This document shows, piece by piece, positions 12,905-23,575 of a stretch of DNA of 64,000 bases. This stretch comes from Peromyscus leucopus (taxonomy: Eukaryota > Chordata > Mammalia > Rodentia > Cricetidae): NCBI RefSeq assembly GCF_004664715.2, contig NC_051083.1:122268971-122332970 (forward strand), in the 5' to 3' direction. The notes under the pieces are model-generated. The model worked only from the letters and a program-made list of their open reading frames with translations. It did not search any database and was not told the DNA's origin. Each line of letters begins with the position of its first letter. Within the stretch, counting starts at the first letter, position 1. Both the position numbers and the translations under genes were made by a program.

Positions 12905-14560
12905 AATTATTTCCCTTATAGTTGAGATTATAATATAATTACATCATTTCCCCTTCTCTTTCTTCCCTCTAAACCCTCCCATATACCCCTCCTTGCTTTC
13001 TTCCAAATCCATGGCCTCTTTGTTCATTGTTCCTATATTCATACATGTATAGGTAAACACAAACATATTCCTAGATAACACCTGCTCAATCTATATGCTA
13101 TTACTTGTCTATATATTTTCAGGACATTTGGTTTTGGATAACTGTGGGAGCCCGTTCTCAGGTTCCTCGTGGCTTTACCCAGCAGGTCCGCATAGAGGAT
13201 GATCAGGACCACGGGCCTGAGTGCAGGTGTCTGAGATGGCTGCACTTGGCTGTGCTGGGGGAGGAGGTCTTTTGCTCCACCCCTTGGCGTCTCTATAAAA
13301 ACCCTGGGCCAGAGATAGTCGGGGCCCGTTGGAATAGGTTCTAGGCCCTCTCGAGGCTATCCTTTATTTTCTATCTGTTTATCTCCGCAATATTCTCCGC
13401 AATAAATCCTTCTACCTAATATTTCCTGCTGATCGCACTCAAGAAAACTCTGGGGAACTGTGGGGGTGGTGGGTAAACACCCCACAGATAACCAATTCAG
13501 TTACTCCTCTCTGAGGAAGACTATTTCTACTTCTCTCCACATTTTTTAGTTGCCTGTAGTTATTTATGTAGGATTGAGGTCTCCTGGGCTTTCCACTCTC
13601 TACTTTCTGGCATGTCTATTGGTGTTGTCCTTGTTAATATCATGTTTAGGCAACCATGTTGGTGAGACCTTATGGGTGTAGCTTCTAACATTACCAGGAA
13701 ACAAAATGTCACAATAAACTCCCTGATCCTCTGGCTCTTAAAATTTTTCTACCCCATCATCAGAAATGTTCCCTGAAGCTTTAGGTGGGGGAGTCTGTGA
13801 CTGGGCTCCATAGATTTTTAAGTGGTTGTAGTTTTCTGTCTATTACAAAAGAAAAGTTCTTGGATGAGGTATGAGATCTACACGTACCTGTAAGTACAAA
13901 GATAAGTATTTAGAATGTAGATAGAGATTATGCTTGTTTAATAAAGTAGTTCTAAGTTCTCCAAGATCTATGACTTCACTAGCCCTTGGAAATTGGCTAG
14001 ATTTCTAGTACTGGGAATAGTTTCCCTCTTGTCGATGGGTCTTGATTCCAACTGTTGGTTAGCACCAAGGTATGCACGCCACTACTGCACCCTTAGGTTT
14101 ATCTTGCCACACTGCTCATTGTTCTGATTCATAGGCATCATAGCTGGGTAGGGCTCTTGGTTGCTTCCCACCTTTGGAAACATTCATGGCATCTTCTGGT
14201 ACCATGCAAGTTAGTCCATAAGGAGCATTACATTCTGATCAATTCCAGGTTAGAGCCTCTGAGCCCTGTGTCTGAAACACATGGCATCTTAAGCAATAGA
14301 GACTTACCTTCCACCTCTTGGGGGACAACCAAGTGCAACAGAAGTAGTCTGCGATGTTCTAGTAGTCTCTTAGAAAACTCTAACCACCAACAACTCAAAA
14401 AAGGGCTTCTCGTGTCTGGTGTTGGGATTTCTGTTAGGTGCTCTTTGGGTCTTAAAGGGAGCATTGTTAGCACACATGAGAAAATTTCATTTAAACCGTA
14501 TAGTGTATTTATACATAGAATTACATGTATTATAGATTTTTTAGGTAGCTAGTTAATAAT
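12905..14560 (-). mobile_element. L1 3' UTR region, antisense, split by a solo LTR
   Basis: T-rich start, 'gagattataatataattac', 'caaatccatggcctctttgt', continuing after the LTR with 'tctgaggaagactatttcta' and 'tttaggcaaccatgttgg'. Parts align with 40250-40690. The LTR at 13143-13486 sits inside with a clean duplication, so the L1 is the older. Confidence 0.65.
13143..13486 (+). mobile_element. Solo ERV LTR, 344 bp, 6-bp target duplication
   Basis: Begins TGTGGGAGCCCG and ends ACCCCACA, flanked by GATAAC at 13137-13142 and 13487-13492. It has a TATA box (CTATAAAAA, about 13291) and a polyadenylation signal (AATAAA, about 13401) in U3-R order. The TG...CA ends and 6-bp duplication fit a class II (ERVK/IAP-like) element. 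No internal viral genes remain; it most likely formed by recombination between the two LTRs. Confidence 0.88.
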
Positions 14561-14959
14561 GATACTTGACTTTTTTCAGACATCCTTACTGTTATTTTAC
14601 CCTTCTCCCTCCCTCTTCGGCATTTATCACCCTCCCACTCCATAATTAAAGCCCCTTTTTTCTCATTTAAAAAAGTTAAGCACCTGTACACATAAAAATA
14701 AATTTTTAATAATAATAATAATAAGTAGTAGTAGTAGTATATCATATATTCCAGAATTCCTGAAAAGTTGATTTTAAATGTTTTTACCACAAAGAAATGA
14801 TGATTATGTAAAGTGATAGGATCATCAACTAGTCTGCTTTGATCATTTACTATGCACCATGAATTAAATCATGACATTGTAAACCATAAATGTTTATTTT
14901 TTTTTTCAATTAAAAAGACAAAACTTTTTAATTGCCCTCTTTCCTACTTGGGTTTCCTT
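14561..14959. other. Gene-free, A/T-rich with short triplet repeats
   Basis: AAT and TAG triplet runs around 14706-14740. No repeat family recognised. Confidence 0.5.
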
Positions 14960-15245
14960 TTCTTGGGATGAAATACTAACTAAAAACAACTTGGGGGAGG
15001 AATTTTTTTCTTACAATTCCATGTCACAGTCCATGACTGAGGGAAATCAGAGCAGGAACTCAAGCAGAGACTATGGACAGATGGCGCTTATTAGTTTGAT
15101 TGCCCTTGCTTGTTCTCAGCCTGCTTTCTTATACAACAAGGACCACCTGCCCAGGGGTGATAGAGCCCACAATGGACTAGGTCATGCCATATCAATCAAT
15201 TATCCCCCATTCCTCCACTCATCTTTGAAAAGGGGGTATCTCAGA
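14960..15245 (+). repeat. 400-bp rodent repeat family, partial copy
   Basis: Same order of phrases as the full copy at 18781-19182: 'agtccatgactgagggaaatc', 'gcaggaactcaagcag', 'cagcctgctttcttata', 'cacctgcccaggggtg', 'cccacaatggactagg'. Family not named. Confidence 0.6.
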
Positions 15246-15736
15246 GATTTCTATTTAGTTTTTGTTTCCTTATCAATTAATACTAGGTTTATCTTCCCTC
15301 ACACTTGCCTAGAGCAGAGGCAACAAAGTAAATGTGGGAAATAAATTTCATGAGGCTTCTGTACTGTATTTAAGTATATTAGCACTAGTAGATTTATTCT
15401 TTGGTTATTTTAATGAATATTACTTATAAAATTTTAAGAAATAGTGAACAAGTGATAAAGTATACTTAATAATACCCTAGAATGGGGGAAAGAACACTTG
15501 TAAATATACATGAATTTGCTAAAGTCAATTATATAAGCATAGCAATTATAATTACACTAACATAATGAAGGGTTTTTTTCAGTTAGCAATTGTATTTTTC
15601 CACAGCAAATATTCCTCCTTATCATCCTTCTGTTTTGATTTGGCATATATTCACTGTACATAATGTTTCAAGTATATCATGCATTTTATGTATTTTGTCC
15701 ATAATGACAACTCCATACCCTCTCTCCTTTCCCTGT
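15246..15736. other. Gene-free, no recognised feature
   Basis: AT-rich sequence without identifiable repeats. Confidence 0.5.
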
Positions 15737-16560
15737 TTTTGTAAACTTTTTATTGATTCTTTGTGGATTTCACACCATGCACCCCAATCCCACTCATCTC
15801 CCTGTCCTTTCATATCCTCCCTCTGCCCTTGCAACCCCCCCCCAAAAAAAAATACAATTAAAAAAATCTTGTCATGGATTGCAATGAGTCTTTGATTTAA
15901 TTCAAGGTCTTTGGCTACACTATTAATAGTGTATTCTCACTGGGACTCCTATTGGATATATTGGTGATGCCCTATGTTGTGGAGATCTGCAACTTTGGGT
16001 CTACAGGATCCACCCCTTTATGTGCTCCAGCAGTTCATGGATGGGTGGATGTTGGAGTGGGCCAACTCATAGCCCTGGTTCTGGGCCTGGGTGGTAGCTG
16101 GGTTGGTCAGCCCACCAGCTCTCCCTCATCCTCACTAACAGTGTGAGCTCTCCAGCACTGCCCCAGCTAGGTCACCCAATGTAGCAGGCAACAAGGCACA
16201 GGGCCAGTTCTCCCACTCTTATGCCCTCCAGCAGCTCACCTACATCTACAACACCAGAGACAGCTCTACTGTGTTGCTCAGGTGAAGTGCAAAGCCCTAT
16301 CTCCCAAATGCTGCAGCTGGTGAGGGACAAGGACAAGCTCTCCTGTTCTCATGTCCCTGAGGCCAGCTCTCCTGCCTGCCACAGCTGGCAAGGGACAAGG
16401 GGGAGCATCTTTCTTTCTCCCACACCACCACATGGTAGATGAAGGAGAGGAGCAAGGCCAGCTCTCCTGCTCTCACACTCTTGGGGCAGCTTACCCTCCT
16501 GCCACAGGTCGGGGGGGAGCTCTCCTTTCCCCTTTTAATAGTTATCTTCCTCCCCTCAGC
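15737..16560 (-). mobile_element. L1 3' UTR fragment, antisense, with GC-rich degenerate tandem units
   Basis: Begins as an antisense L1 3' end ('tttttattgattctttgtgg', 'caccccaatcccactcat'). From about 16140 to 16550 a GC-rich stretch repeats the theme 'agctctcctgctctcatg...ggccagctc' several times in diverged form. Open frames across it (16221-16632) are not genes. Confidence 0.6.
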
Positions 16561-16581
16561 CTCCTTTTTACTTCATGTCAT

Positions 16582-16582
<1 letters not shown>

Positions 16583-16627
<45 letters not shown>

Positions 16628-16628
16628 T

Positions 16629-16677
<49 letters not shown>

Positions 16678-16678
16678 G
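16583..16678. repeat. (CA)n then (GATA)n compound microsatellite
   Basis: About 21 CA units to 16624, a short spacer, then about 11 GATA units from 16631. Confidence 0.95.
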
Positions 16679-16859
16679 AGTATTGAAGCATGCAATCTAG
16701 GATCCACAGATTACCACAGATTATTATTTTGTAAATCTCAAATGTTTAATCTTTTTTGAAACTAAAACAAGTGCTTCAGTTTAAGGCTATTGGAAACCAT
16801 ATTATTTTTAGATTTTGTATGCATTTATTAAGATCATAGTTCATATTCTACACTAATAA

Positions 16860-17300
16860 CCAGTACAAGGTATACAATTTAGTAATTTTAATACCTTCAT
16901 AAAACCATTATTACAATGAATTTGAAAACATTCTGACCATCCCCATCAGTAACATCAATGCCCCTTTTCTTCCTGATCTTCCTCTTAGGTTCTCAGCAAT
17001 TACTAATCTTTCTATCTCTGTGGATTTGCCTCTTTCAGACAAACTTGCATGTAACTTGAAAGATATAATATGTCCCTTTTCTGATTGACGTTCATGAATT
17101 AAAATAATTGCTTCAAGGTTAACCCATGTTGTAGCCTTTGTAAATATTTCATTTCTATTAATTCTTGAATTATATTCTATTGCATGGACAGACCACATTT
17201 TCTGACTTATTGTTTGATGGACACTTATATGTTTGTACTTTGGGGCTACAATAATAACTACAATAAGTATCTCATGAGGCAATTATTTTGTGCTTTCATA
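16860..17300 (-). mobile_element. Old L1 (L1M-type) ORF2/3' fragment, antisense
   Basis: Reverse-strand L1 phrases: 'ctctgtggatttgcctcttt', 'aaggttaacccatgttgtag', 'ttatattctattgcatgg', 'gtttgatggacactta'. The open frame at 16911-17282 is its relic. Confidence 0.65.
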
Positions 17301-17437
17301 ATCAATAGAACTTGTAGAAAATGGGCAAAGATGATAAGCAGACAGCTTACCAAATGGGAAACACAAAAGTATAAAAAGCATACAGAGACATATTCTAACA
17401 TGTAAAAAAGGAATCCCATTTAAAACAACTACCACAA

Positions 17438-17590
17438 CCGGGCAGGTATGGCGCATGCCTTTAATCCCAGCACTCGGGAGGCAAAGCCAGGAGCATCTGT
17501 GTGAGTTCAAGGCCAGCCTGGTCTACAGAGTGAGATCCAGGAAAGGCTCAAAGCTATGCAGAGAAATCCTGTCTCGAAAAAAAAAAATTA
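17438..17590 (+). repeat. B1 SINE
   Basis: 'ccgggcaggtatggcgcatg', 'ccagcactcgggaggcaaag', 'ctgtctcgaaaaaaaaaa'. A short flanking match (TACCAC before and after) may be its target duplication. Confidence 0.9.
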
Positions 17591-17764
17591 CCACTTTAAT
17601 CCATTTAAAACCAGAAAATAATATAAAGGAAGATAATAACAGCAGTTGGCAGACATGTGCAGTATAGAAATTTATATTCTCTCCCAGTGCAGCCTATCTG
17701 GAGAGCAGCAGCTGGTAATATGTTGACAACATAGTACAATAACTGTACCAACAGAAGAAAAAAG

Positions 17765-17886
17765 CTTGGAGTAGTGGCACATACCTTTAATCCCAGCACT
17801 TGGGAAATAGATGCAAGCATATCTCTATGTGTTGAAGATCAGCCTATTCTACAGAGCACGACTTAGTCTCAAAAGATAAATAAATA
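17765..17886 (+). repeat. B1 SINE, diverged
   Basis: 'ggagtagtggcacatacctt', 'taatcccagcacttggga', 'tctcaaaagataaataaat'. Confidence 0.75.
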
Positions 17887-18360
17887 ACTGTACTAGCACC
17901 AGGTACTACGTTGCTGGATACAAACCCCCTGTAGACTACCACACTGTTCCTTCAAGGTACTCATAAGTAAGTAACCACTATTTTAGGAAATTTGGGTGCT
18001 GATTACTGAAAAATTGCAGTATTATGTACAACAGACAATAGTCAGACTCATTAGCTAGGCATAATGAAATAAAAATTGTTCTTAAGTTGATAATACTGTT
18101 TTTTAAACTTAGGAAATATAGGCATACTGCATAAGACCTGTGTAAGAGCAAACTAGTCAATAGTTGATCGTGAATAGAAGAGAGGCTCCCAGCTGAAGAG
18201 TTATTAGCAGCTGATGGCTGTTGAGGGAGGAAGAGTTACCTTTCTTTGGGGATGTTGCTATTGATAGATTGCCCTTGACCTAGTAGATGGGCAAATCCCC
18301 ATTCACACAAAGTCAGTACTAACTGAACTTGGAGTCCAAAGCACAGCAGAAATAAGGGGG
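17887..18360. other. Gene-free, no recognised feature
   Basis: No repeat or coding signal recognised. Confidence 0.5.
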
Positions 18361-18367
18361 ACCTTGT

Positions 18368-18560
18368 GTTTTCTATTGCTGTGAAGAGACACCATGACCA
18401 CTGTAACTCTTATAAAGGAAAACATTTTTTCATTTCTTTTTTATTTTAATTTTTTTCATTTTACATACCAATCACAGTTCCCCCTCCCTCCTCTATTCTC
18501 CTAAAAGTTGTCTCTGAACTCTACATGCATGCTAAGTTACATAGTACTTTCACTACACAC
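18368..18560. repeat. Head of 400-bp family followed by antisense L1 3' end
   Basis: 'ttttctattgctgtgaagag' and 'acaccatgaccac' match the start of the repeat at 18781. From about 18428 the T-rich 'cattttacataccaatcaca' and C-rich tract are an antisense L1 3' end. Confidence 0.5.
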
Positions 18561-18609
18561 ATGCATACACCTATACACATATATACATACGAATGAATAA
18601 TAAATAAGA

Positions 18610-19400
18610 ATAATAGAAATAAATAATCACTAAGATGCATAATCTATCCCAACACTTAACCTCAAAGTATACTACAAAGCTATAGTGACAATGACAGCAT
18701 GGTACTGGGACAGAAAAACAGAGATGTATACCAACAGAACACAATACAGGCCCCAGATAAACTCATCCATATACAATGTCTTAGTTTAGGTTTCTATGGC
18801 TGCAACAAAACACCATGACCAAAGCATCTTGCAGGGGAAAGGGTTTATTCAGCTTATGCTTCCATAGCATTGTTCATCATTGGAGGAAGTCAGGACAGAA
18901 ACTCAAACAGGGCAGAAACCTGGAGGCGGGAGCTGATGTAGAGGCCCTGGAGTGTGCTGCTTACTGGCTTGCTCAGCCTGTTTTCTTATAGAACCCAGAA
19001 CTACCAGTCCAGGGGTGGTACCACCCACAATGGGCTAGGCAGTCTTCCATCAATCACTAATTAAGAAAATGCCTTACAGACTTGCCTACAGCCTGACCCT
19101 ATGGAGGCATTTTCTCAATTGAGGTTCCCACCTTTCTGATGACTCTAACTTGTGTCAAGTTGACATAAAACTAGCCAGTACATAGGGCTACCTAATATTT
19201 AACAAAGTTATCAAAAATATAAATGGAGAAAGACAGCCTGTTCAACAAACATAACTGGTAAAACTCAATATTCATCTGCAGAAGAATAAAATTATATTCC
19301 TCTCTGTCACTCTGCTCAAAAATCAATTCAAAATTGATCAAAGACTATACTTAGAATGTGAAACAGTGAGGAAAACATGGGTGAAACACTGGGGGCTTAG
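18610..19400 (+). mobile_element. L1 ORF2 fragment interrupted by a 400-bp repeat
   Basis: L1 reverse-transcriptase-region phrases before ('agctatagtgacaatgacag', 'catggtactgggacag') and after ('ggagaaagacagcctgttca', 'aacataactggtaaaactc') the insertion at 18781-19182. Degenerate. Confidence 0.7.
18781..19182 (+). repeat. 400-bp rodent interspersed repeat, complete-looking copy
   Basis: Runs from 'tcttagtttaggtttctatg' to 'acataaaactagccagtaca'. At least five other full or partial copies lie in this window (14960, 18368, 20518, 34604, 39752; head only at 53157). It is inserted in L1 sequence. I recognise it as common in muroids but do not assign a name. No coding capacity. Confidence 0.7.
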
Positions 19401-20084
19401 AGGGACTGTTGACTTTCTCTCCTAGAACCTGCATAGCACCTTCCAGTACTGTGAAAGCTAGCCAGCAGAGAGTGAGCTTCCAGATGAGTTCCAGCTTCAT
19501 TCATTTCTCTATGTCCTGCAGCCAAAATACACAGTATCTTTAGGCATAGGATCTTACTATCTAGTTCTGGTGAGCAAGCAAGGGCAATGGCACAGGCATC
19601 TATTGTTTGGGGGCCTCTAAGACAACTCTGACCAACAATTCAAATGAAAAAATTCCAAACCTTAAAGTAGCATTTGCGTTTAATAACCGATGGCTTCTAG
19701 AAGCATCATTATTCACCTATCACTCTGTATACTAATTTAAAAATAAAATAAAAATTAAGCAAAATAAAAATTTAAATGCACCATCTGCTTACCAACCCAA
19801 TACTATTTAAGAGTGGAGAAGGTTAAGGCACCAAAATCAAAGCAATATTTCACACTTCACTTGAAGTGTTAAAATACTAATACAACAGACTACAGCAAGT
19901 GACATAACAATATTTTAATACCCACAGTGATTGCTACAAAAATTATAGAAGATATTCTTTTAAAAACTTTAATAAAACAAGATAGAATCTTCAAACTTCC
20001 ACAGAAATATGTGAAATAAAAACAGACCTGAAAACTAGATAGAGGTGCAAGAAGAAAAATAAGAAGTAGGGGATCACAATTAGC
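19401..20084. other. Gene-free; probable L1 3' UTR, otherwise unassigned
   Basis: 19430-19640 looks L1-related ('gggggcctctaagacaact', 'ctgaccaacaattcaaatg'). The rest is AT-rich and unassigned. Confidence 0.4.
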
Positions 20085-20517
20085 CCTCTTAGGTGTAACT
20101 GCATTGCCCAGTAGCCTCCTGAACCAGGTGAGAAAGTCTCCACTTAGGCCCACCTACACACCCGGAAAACAATCCCTAGGTACCAGACTCCTGCATCCCG
20201 CCCATATCCATGTACAGCTCCAGAAATTTTGCTCCAGGAGTCCAGTTGGCACAGCCTCCTGCAGCAAATAGGTGAGTTCAGCATCCCCTGCTGAGGCCTT
20301 ACTCTGCTGCCTGAGAACTTCTTGCACCAAAAGCCCAATCTTCATGGCCTTCTGCACCCTTCCACTGATTAGGCCCACCTACACTGCCCAGGAACCATAC
20401 CCAGCCTCCTGTAGCATCCAGAATTTGCTCCTAGAGCACAGCCCATTCAGTGTCCTGCAGCAAGTAGCTTCTCTTGTTTAGGTGCACCTATGCCACTCTG
20501 GAACTTCTTGTTCCAGT
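20085..20517 (+). mobile_element. L1-type 5' UTR, about two tandem monomers
   Basis: A unit of roughly 220 bp beginning 'taggcccacctacac' occurs at about 20145 and again at about 20369, each with a CCTGCAGCA motif and a gentle GC rise. The layout and the ORF1-like sequence that follows suggest a promoter monomer array of an older L1. Open frames here are not genes. Confidence 0.5.
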
Positions 20518-20901
20518 GTCCTAGTTGGAATCTGTGTTTCTGTGATAAATACCCTGACCAAAAACAATTCGAAGAGGAAAGGGTTTATCACATCTTACAG
20601 GTTAAATCAGGGCAGTGGTTCAAGGCAGTAGTTCAAGACAGAAGCCTGGTGGCAGGAATTGAAACAGATACCATGCTCCTTATTGTTTGTTCAATCACCT
20701 TTATTCAACCCAGGCTCACCTGCTTAGAGATAACACCACCCCCAGTAGGCTAGCCTTTCCCACATCAATCAGCAGTCAGAAAATGTCCCACAGACTTGCC
20801 TACAGGTCAATTTAATGGAGGCATTTTCCCAGTTGAGATTCCCTCTCCCAAGCATGTCTAGGTTTCTGCCAAGTCCACAAAAATTATAATAACCAGCCAA
20901 A
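20518..20901 (+). repeat. 400-bp rodent repeat family copy
   Basis: 'tctgtgataaataccctgac', 'gaggaaagggtttatcaca', 'cagacttgcctacaggtca', 'ggaggcattttcccagttga' follow the order of the copy at 18781. Confidence 0.7.
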
Positions 20902-20967
20902 CAAAGAAAAACTGTCATCTCATCCCTACTAAGACTAAATTCTCTCCTGAACATTGTAAACACCGCC

Positions 20968-21075
20968 ACTGAAAGAAGGAAAGAAGGAAGGAAGGAAGGA
21001 AGGAGGGAGGGAGGGAGGGAGGGAGGGAGGAGGAAGGAACTAAGGGAGGGAGGGAGGGAGGGAGGGAGGGAGGAA
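20968..21075. repeat. (GGAA)n/(GGGA)n purine tract
   Basis: About 105 bases of almost pure purine on the + strand, GAAGGAAG units turning to GGGAGGGA. Long mirror-like purine runs can form triplex DNA. Confidence 0.9.
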
Positions 21076-21351
21076 GATCTCATACAACAATTTGACTCTA
21101 GATGAGGAAACCCCAGTGCAGAAACAGAAGCATCATGAAACACCAATTCTGGGCATAGAAAATTACCATAGTGAAGGAATAGGGAATATTTTCAATATAA
21201 TCATAGCAGTAAATTTCCCAAACCTAGAGAAAGAAACACCATTCAGTTACAAGAGGTCTACAGAACACCTAGTAGACAAGACCACAAATGAAACTCTCAC
21301 AACATTTATAGTTAAAACATTAAAAACACAGAACAAAGTCGGGATATTAAG

Positions 21352-22891
21352 AACTGCAAGAAAGCTGGGATCTCCTGCTCCCCTAAGCTCTCTTTTCCCC
21401 CAACCCTTGCCCTTCATTACCACCCCCCTCACGACTAGTTTGCTCATATAGATCTCATCCATTTCTCTGACATTGGGTGATACCTGTGTCTTTCTTAGGG
21501 TCCTCTTTACTAGGTAGTCTCCCTGGAGTTGTAAGTAGCAGTCTAGTCATCCTTTACTTTACATCTAGTATTCACCTATGAGTGAGTACATGCCATGTTT
21601 GCCTTTCTGAGTCTGGGTTACCTCACTCAGGATGATTTTTTTCTAGATCCATCCATTTGCCTGCAAACCTCATGATGTCATTGTTTTTCTCTGCTGAGTA
21701 GTTCTCCATTGTGTATATGTACCACATTTTCTTTATCCATTCTTCAGTTGAAAGGCATCTAGGTTGTTTCCAGGTTCTGACTATTACAAACAATGCTGCT
21801 ATGAACATAGATGAGCAAGTGCCCTTGTGGTATGATTGAGCATTCCTTGGGTATATGCCCAAGAGTGGTATAGCTGGGTCTTGGAGGAGATTGATTCCCA
21901 ATTTTCTAAGAAAGTGCCATATTGATTTCCAAAGTGGTTGTACAAGCTTGCATTCCCACCAACAGTGGAGGAGAGCTCCCCTTGCTGCACATCCTCTCCA
22001 GCATAAGCTGTCTTCAGTGTTTTTGATCTTAGCCATTCTGACAGGTGTAAGGTGGTATTTCAGAGTCATTTTGATTTGCATTTCCCTGATGATTAGGGTT
22101 GTTCAGAGAGGGAGAACAAGGAAAGAGATACCATGATAAATGAAGACCCCATGGGAATAGGAAGAAGCAAAGTGTCAAGAAGCAAAGAGAGGTCCCCAGA
22201 AATCCACAAAGATACCTCCCCAATAGACTACTGGCAATGGTCAAGAGAAAGCCAGAACTGACCTACTCTGGTGATCAGATGGCCAAACACCCTAACTGTC
22301 ATGATAGAACTCTTGTCCAATGACTGATGGAAGAGGATGCAGCGATCCACGGCTAGGCCCCAGGTGGAGCTCCAGGAGTCCAATTGGCAAGAAAGAGGAG
22401 GGATTGTTTGAGCAAGAGATGTTGAGGCCATGATTGGAAAAAGCACAGGAACAAATAGCCAAACTAGTGGAAACACATGAACTATGAACCAATAGCTGAG
22501 GAGCCCCCAATGAACTGGATCACGCCCTCTGGATAAGTGAGACAGTTGATTAGCTTGAACTGTTTGGGAGGCCCCCAGGCAGTGGGACCAAGACCTGTCC
22601 TCAGTACATGAGCTGGCTTATTGGAGCCTGGGGCCTATGCTGGGACACTTTGCTCAGCCTAGGTGCAGGGAGGAGGGGACTGGACCTGCCTCGACTGAAT
22701 CTGCCAGGCTTAGATGAATCCCCAGGGAAATCCTTGCCCTGGAGAAGGTGGGAATGGGGGGTGGATTGGGGAGAGGGCGGGGGGGGGTGGGAGGAAGGAG
22801 GACAGGGGAATTTGTGGCTGATATGTAAAATTAAATTAATTATAAAATTTTAAAAAAAGAAAATATAAATTCAAAAAAAACTGCAAGAAAG
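21352..22891 (+). mobile_element. 5'-inverted (twin-primed) L1 with 13-bp target duplication
   Basis: AACTGCAAGAAAG flanks the insertion at 21352-21364 and 22879-22891. Inside, 21365 to about 22105 is antisense: the C-terminal part of ORF2 (reverse open frame 22081-21623, 152 aa, with the ORF2 end motif [20 protein letters not shown]) and the start of the 3' UTR. From about 22107 to 22878 the rest of the 3' UTR runs in sense into an A-rich tail. Comparison with the uninterrupted copy at 57.9-59.0 kb shows the two parts are neighbours in a normal L1 with about 25 bases missing at the junction. Confidence 0.9.
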
Positions 22892-23344
22892 AAACATCAA
22901 TCCACTTATAACGTTTTAATAAAAAGTTTAAAACCAAAATGAAAGGACAACACATCAAAATCTATGAGACAGTGAAGACAGTTTTAAGAGGAAAATTTAC
23001 AGCACTAAGTGCCTACATCAAAAAAAAAGGGGAGATCACAAATTACTAATTTAATCATGCACATGAAAGCCTTGGGGGGGGGAACAAGAACAAACAATAC
23101 CCCAAACTAGTAGATGAGAAGAAATAATCAAAATGAGGGCTGAAATAAATGAAATAGAAATGAAAAAACATAATACTCAAATTAATGATAAAAGTCCTAG
23201 AGAATTTAATGAAAGAGGGACTATAGATCAACATAATTAAGGGAATATAAAACAGGTCCAAAACCAACATCAAGCTAAACAAAGAAAAACTCAAAGCATT
23301 TCCTCAATTGGTTGCCCAATACCAAATAGTCAGTCCTAAAACAC

Positions 23345-23575
23345 ATATTCATACACATAACATTAAACAGACTTGGCGGGTTTTATTTATATATTTATAA
23401 ATAAATATTTATATGTATGTATACATATGTATATATAACAACAATTAAAGAAAGAGAGGCTGTGAATGACAGCAGGGGGCACATAGGAGAGGTTGAAGGA
23501 AATAACAGGAAAGAGTAAATTATATAATTATATTATAATCTCAAACAATAAAAATTATAATTAAAAAAATAAGAT
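23345..23575 (+). mobile_element. L1 3' terminus inserted in ORF2 relic
   Basis: TA-rich stretch, 'acaacaattaaagaaagaga', 'ctgtgaatgacagcaggggg', 'atattataatctcaaacaat' and an A-rich tail: a sense L1 3' end, unrelated to the 3' UTR type at 22.1 kb. Confidence 0.6.

Noticed and set aside
20968..21075. CRISPR-like direct repeats
   Set aside because: Continuous simple-sequence purine repeat with no spacers, in a mammalian genome.
21623..22081. 152-aa open frame on the - strand
   Set aside because: It is the C-terminal remnant of L1 ORF2 in an inverted, truncated insertion, not a host gene.
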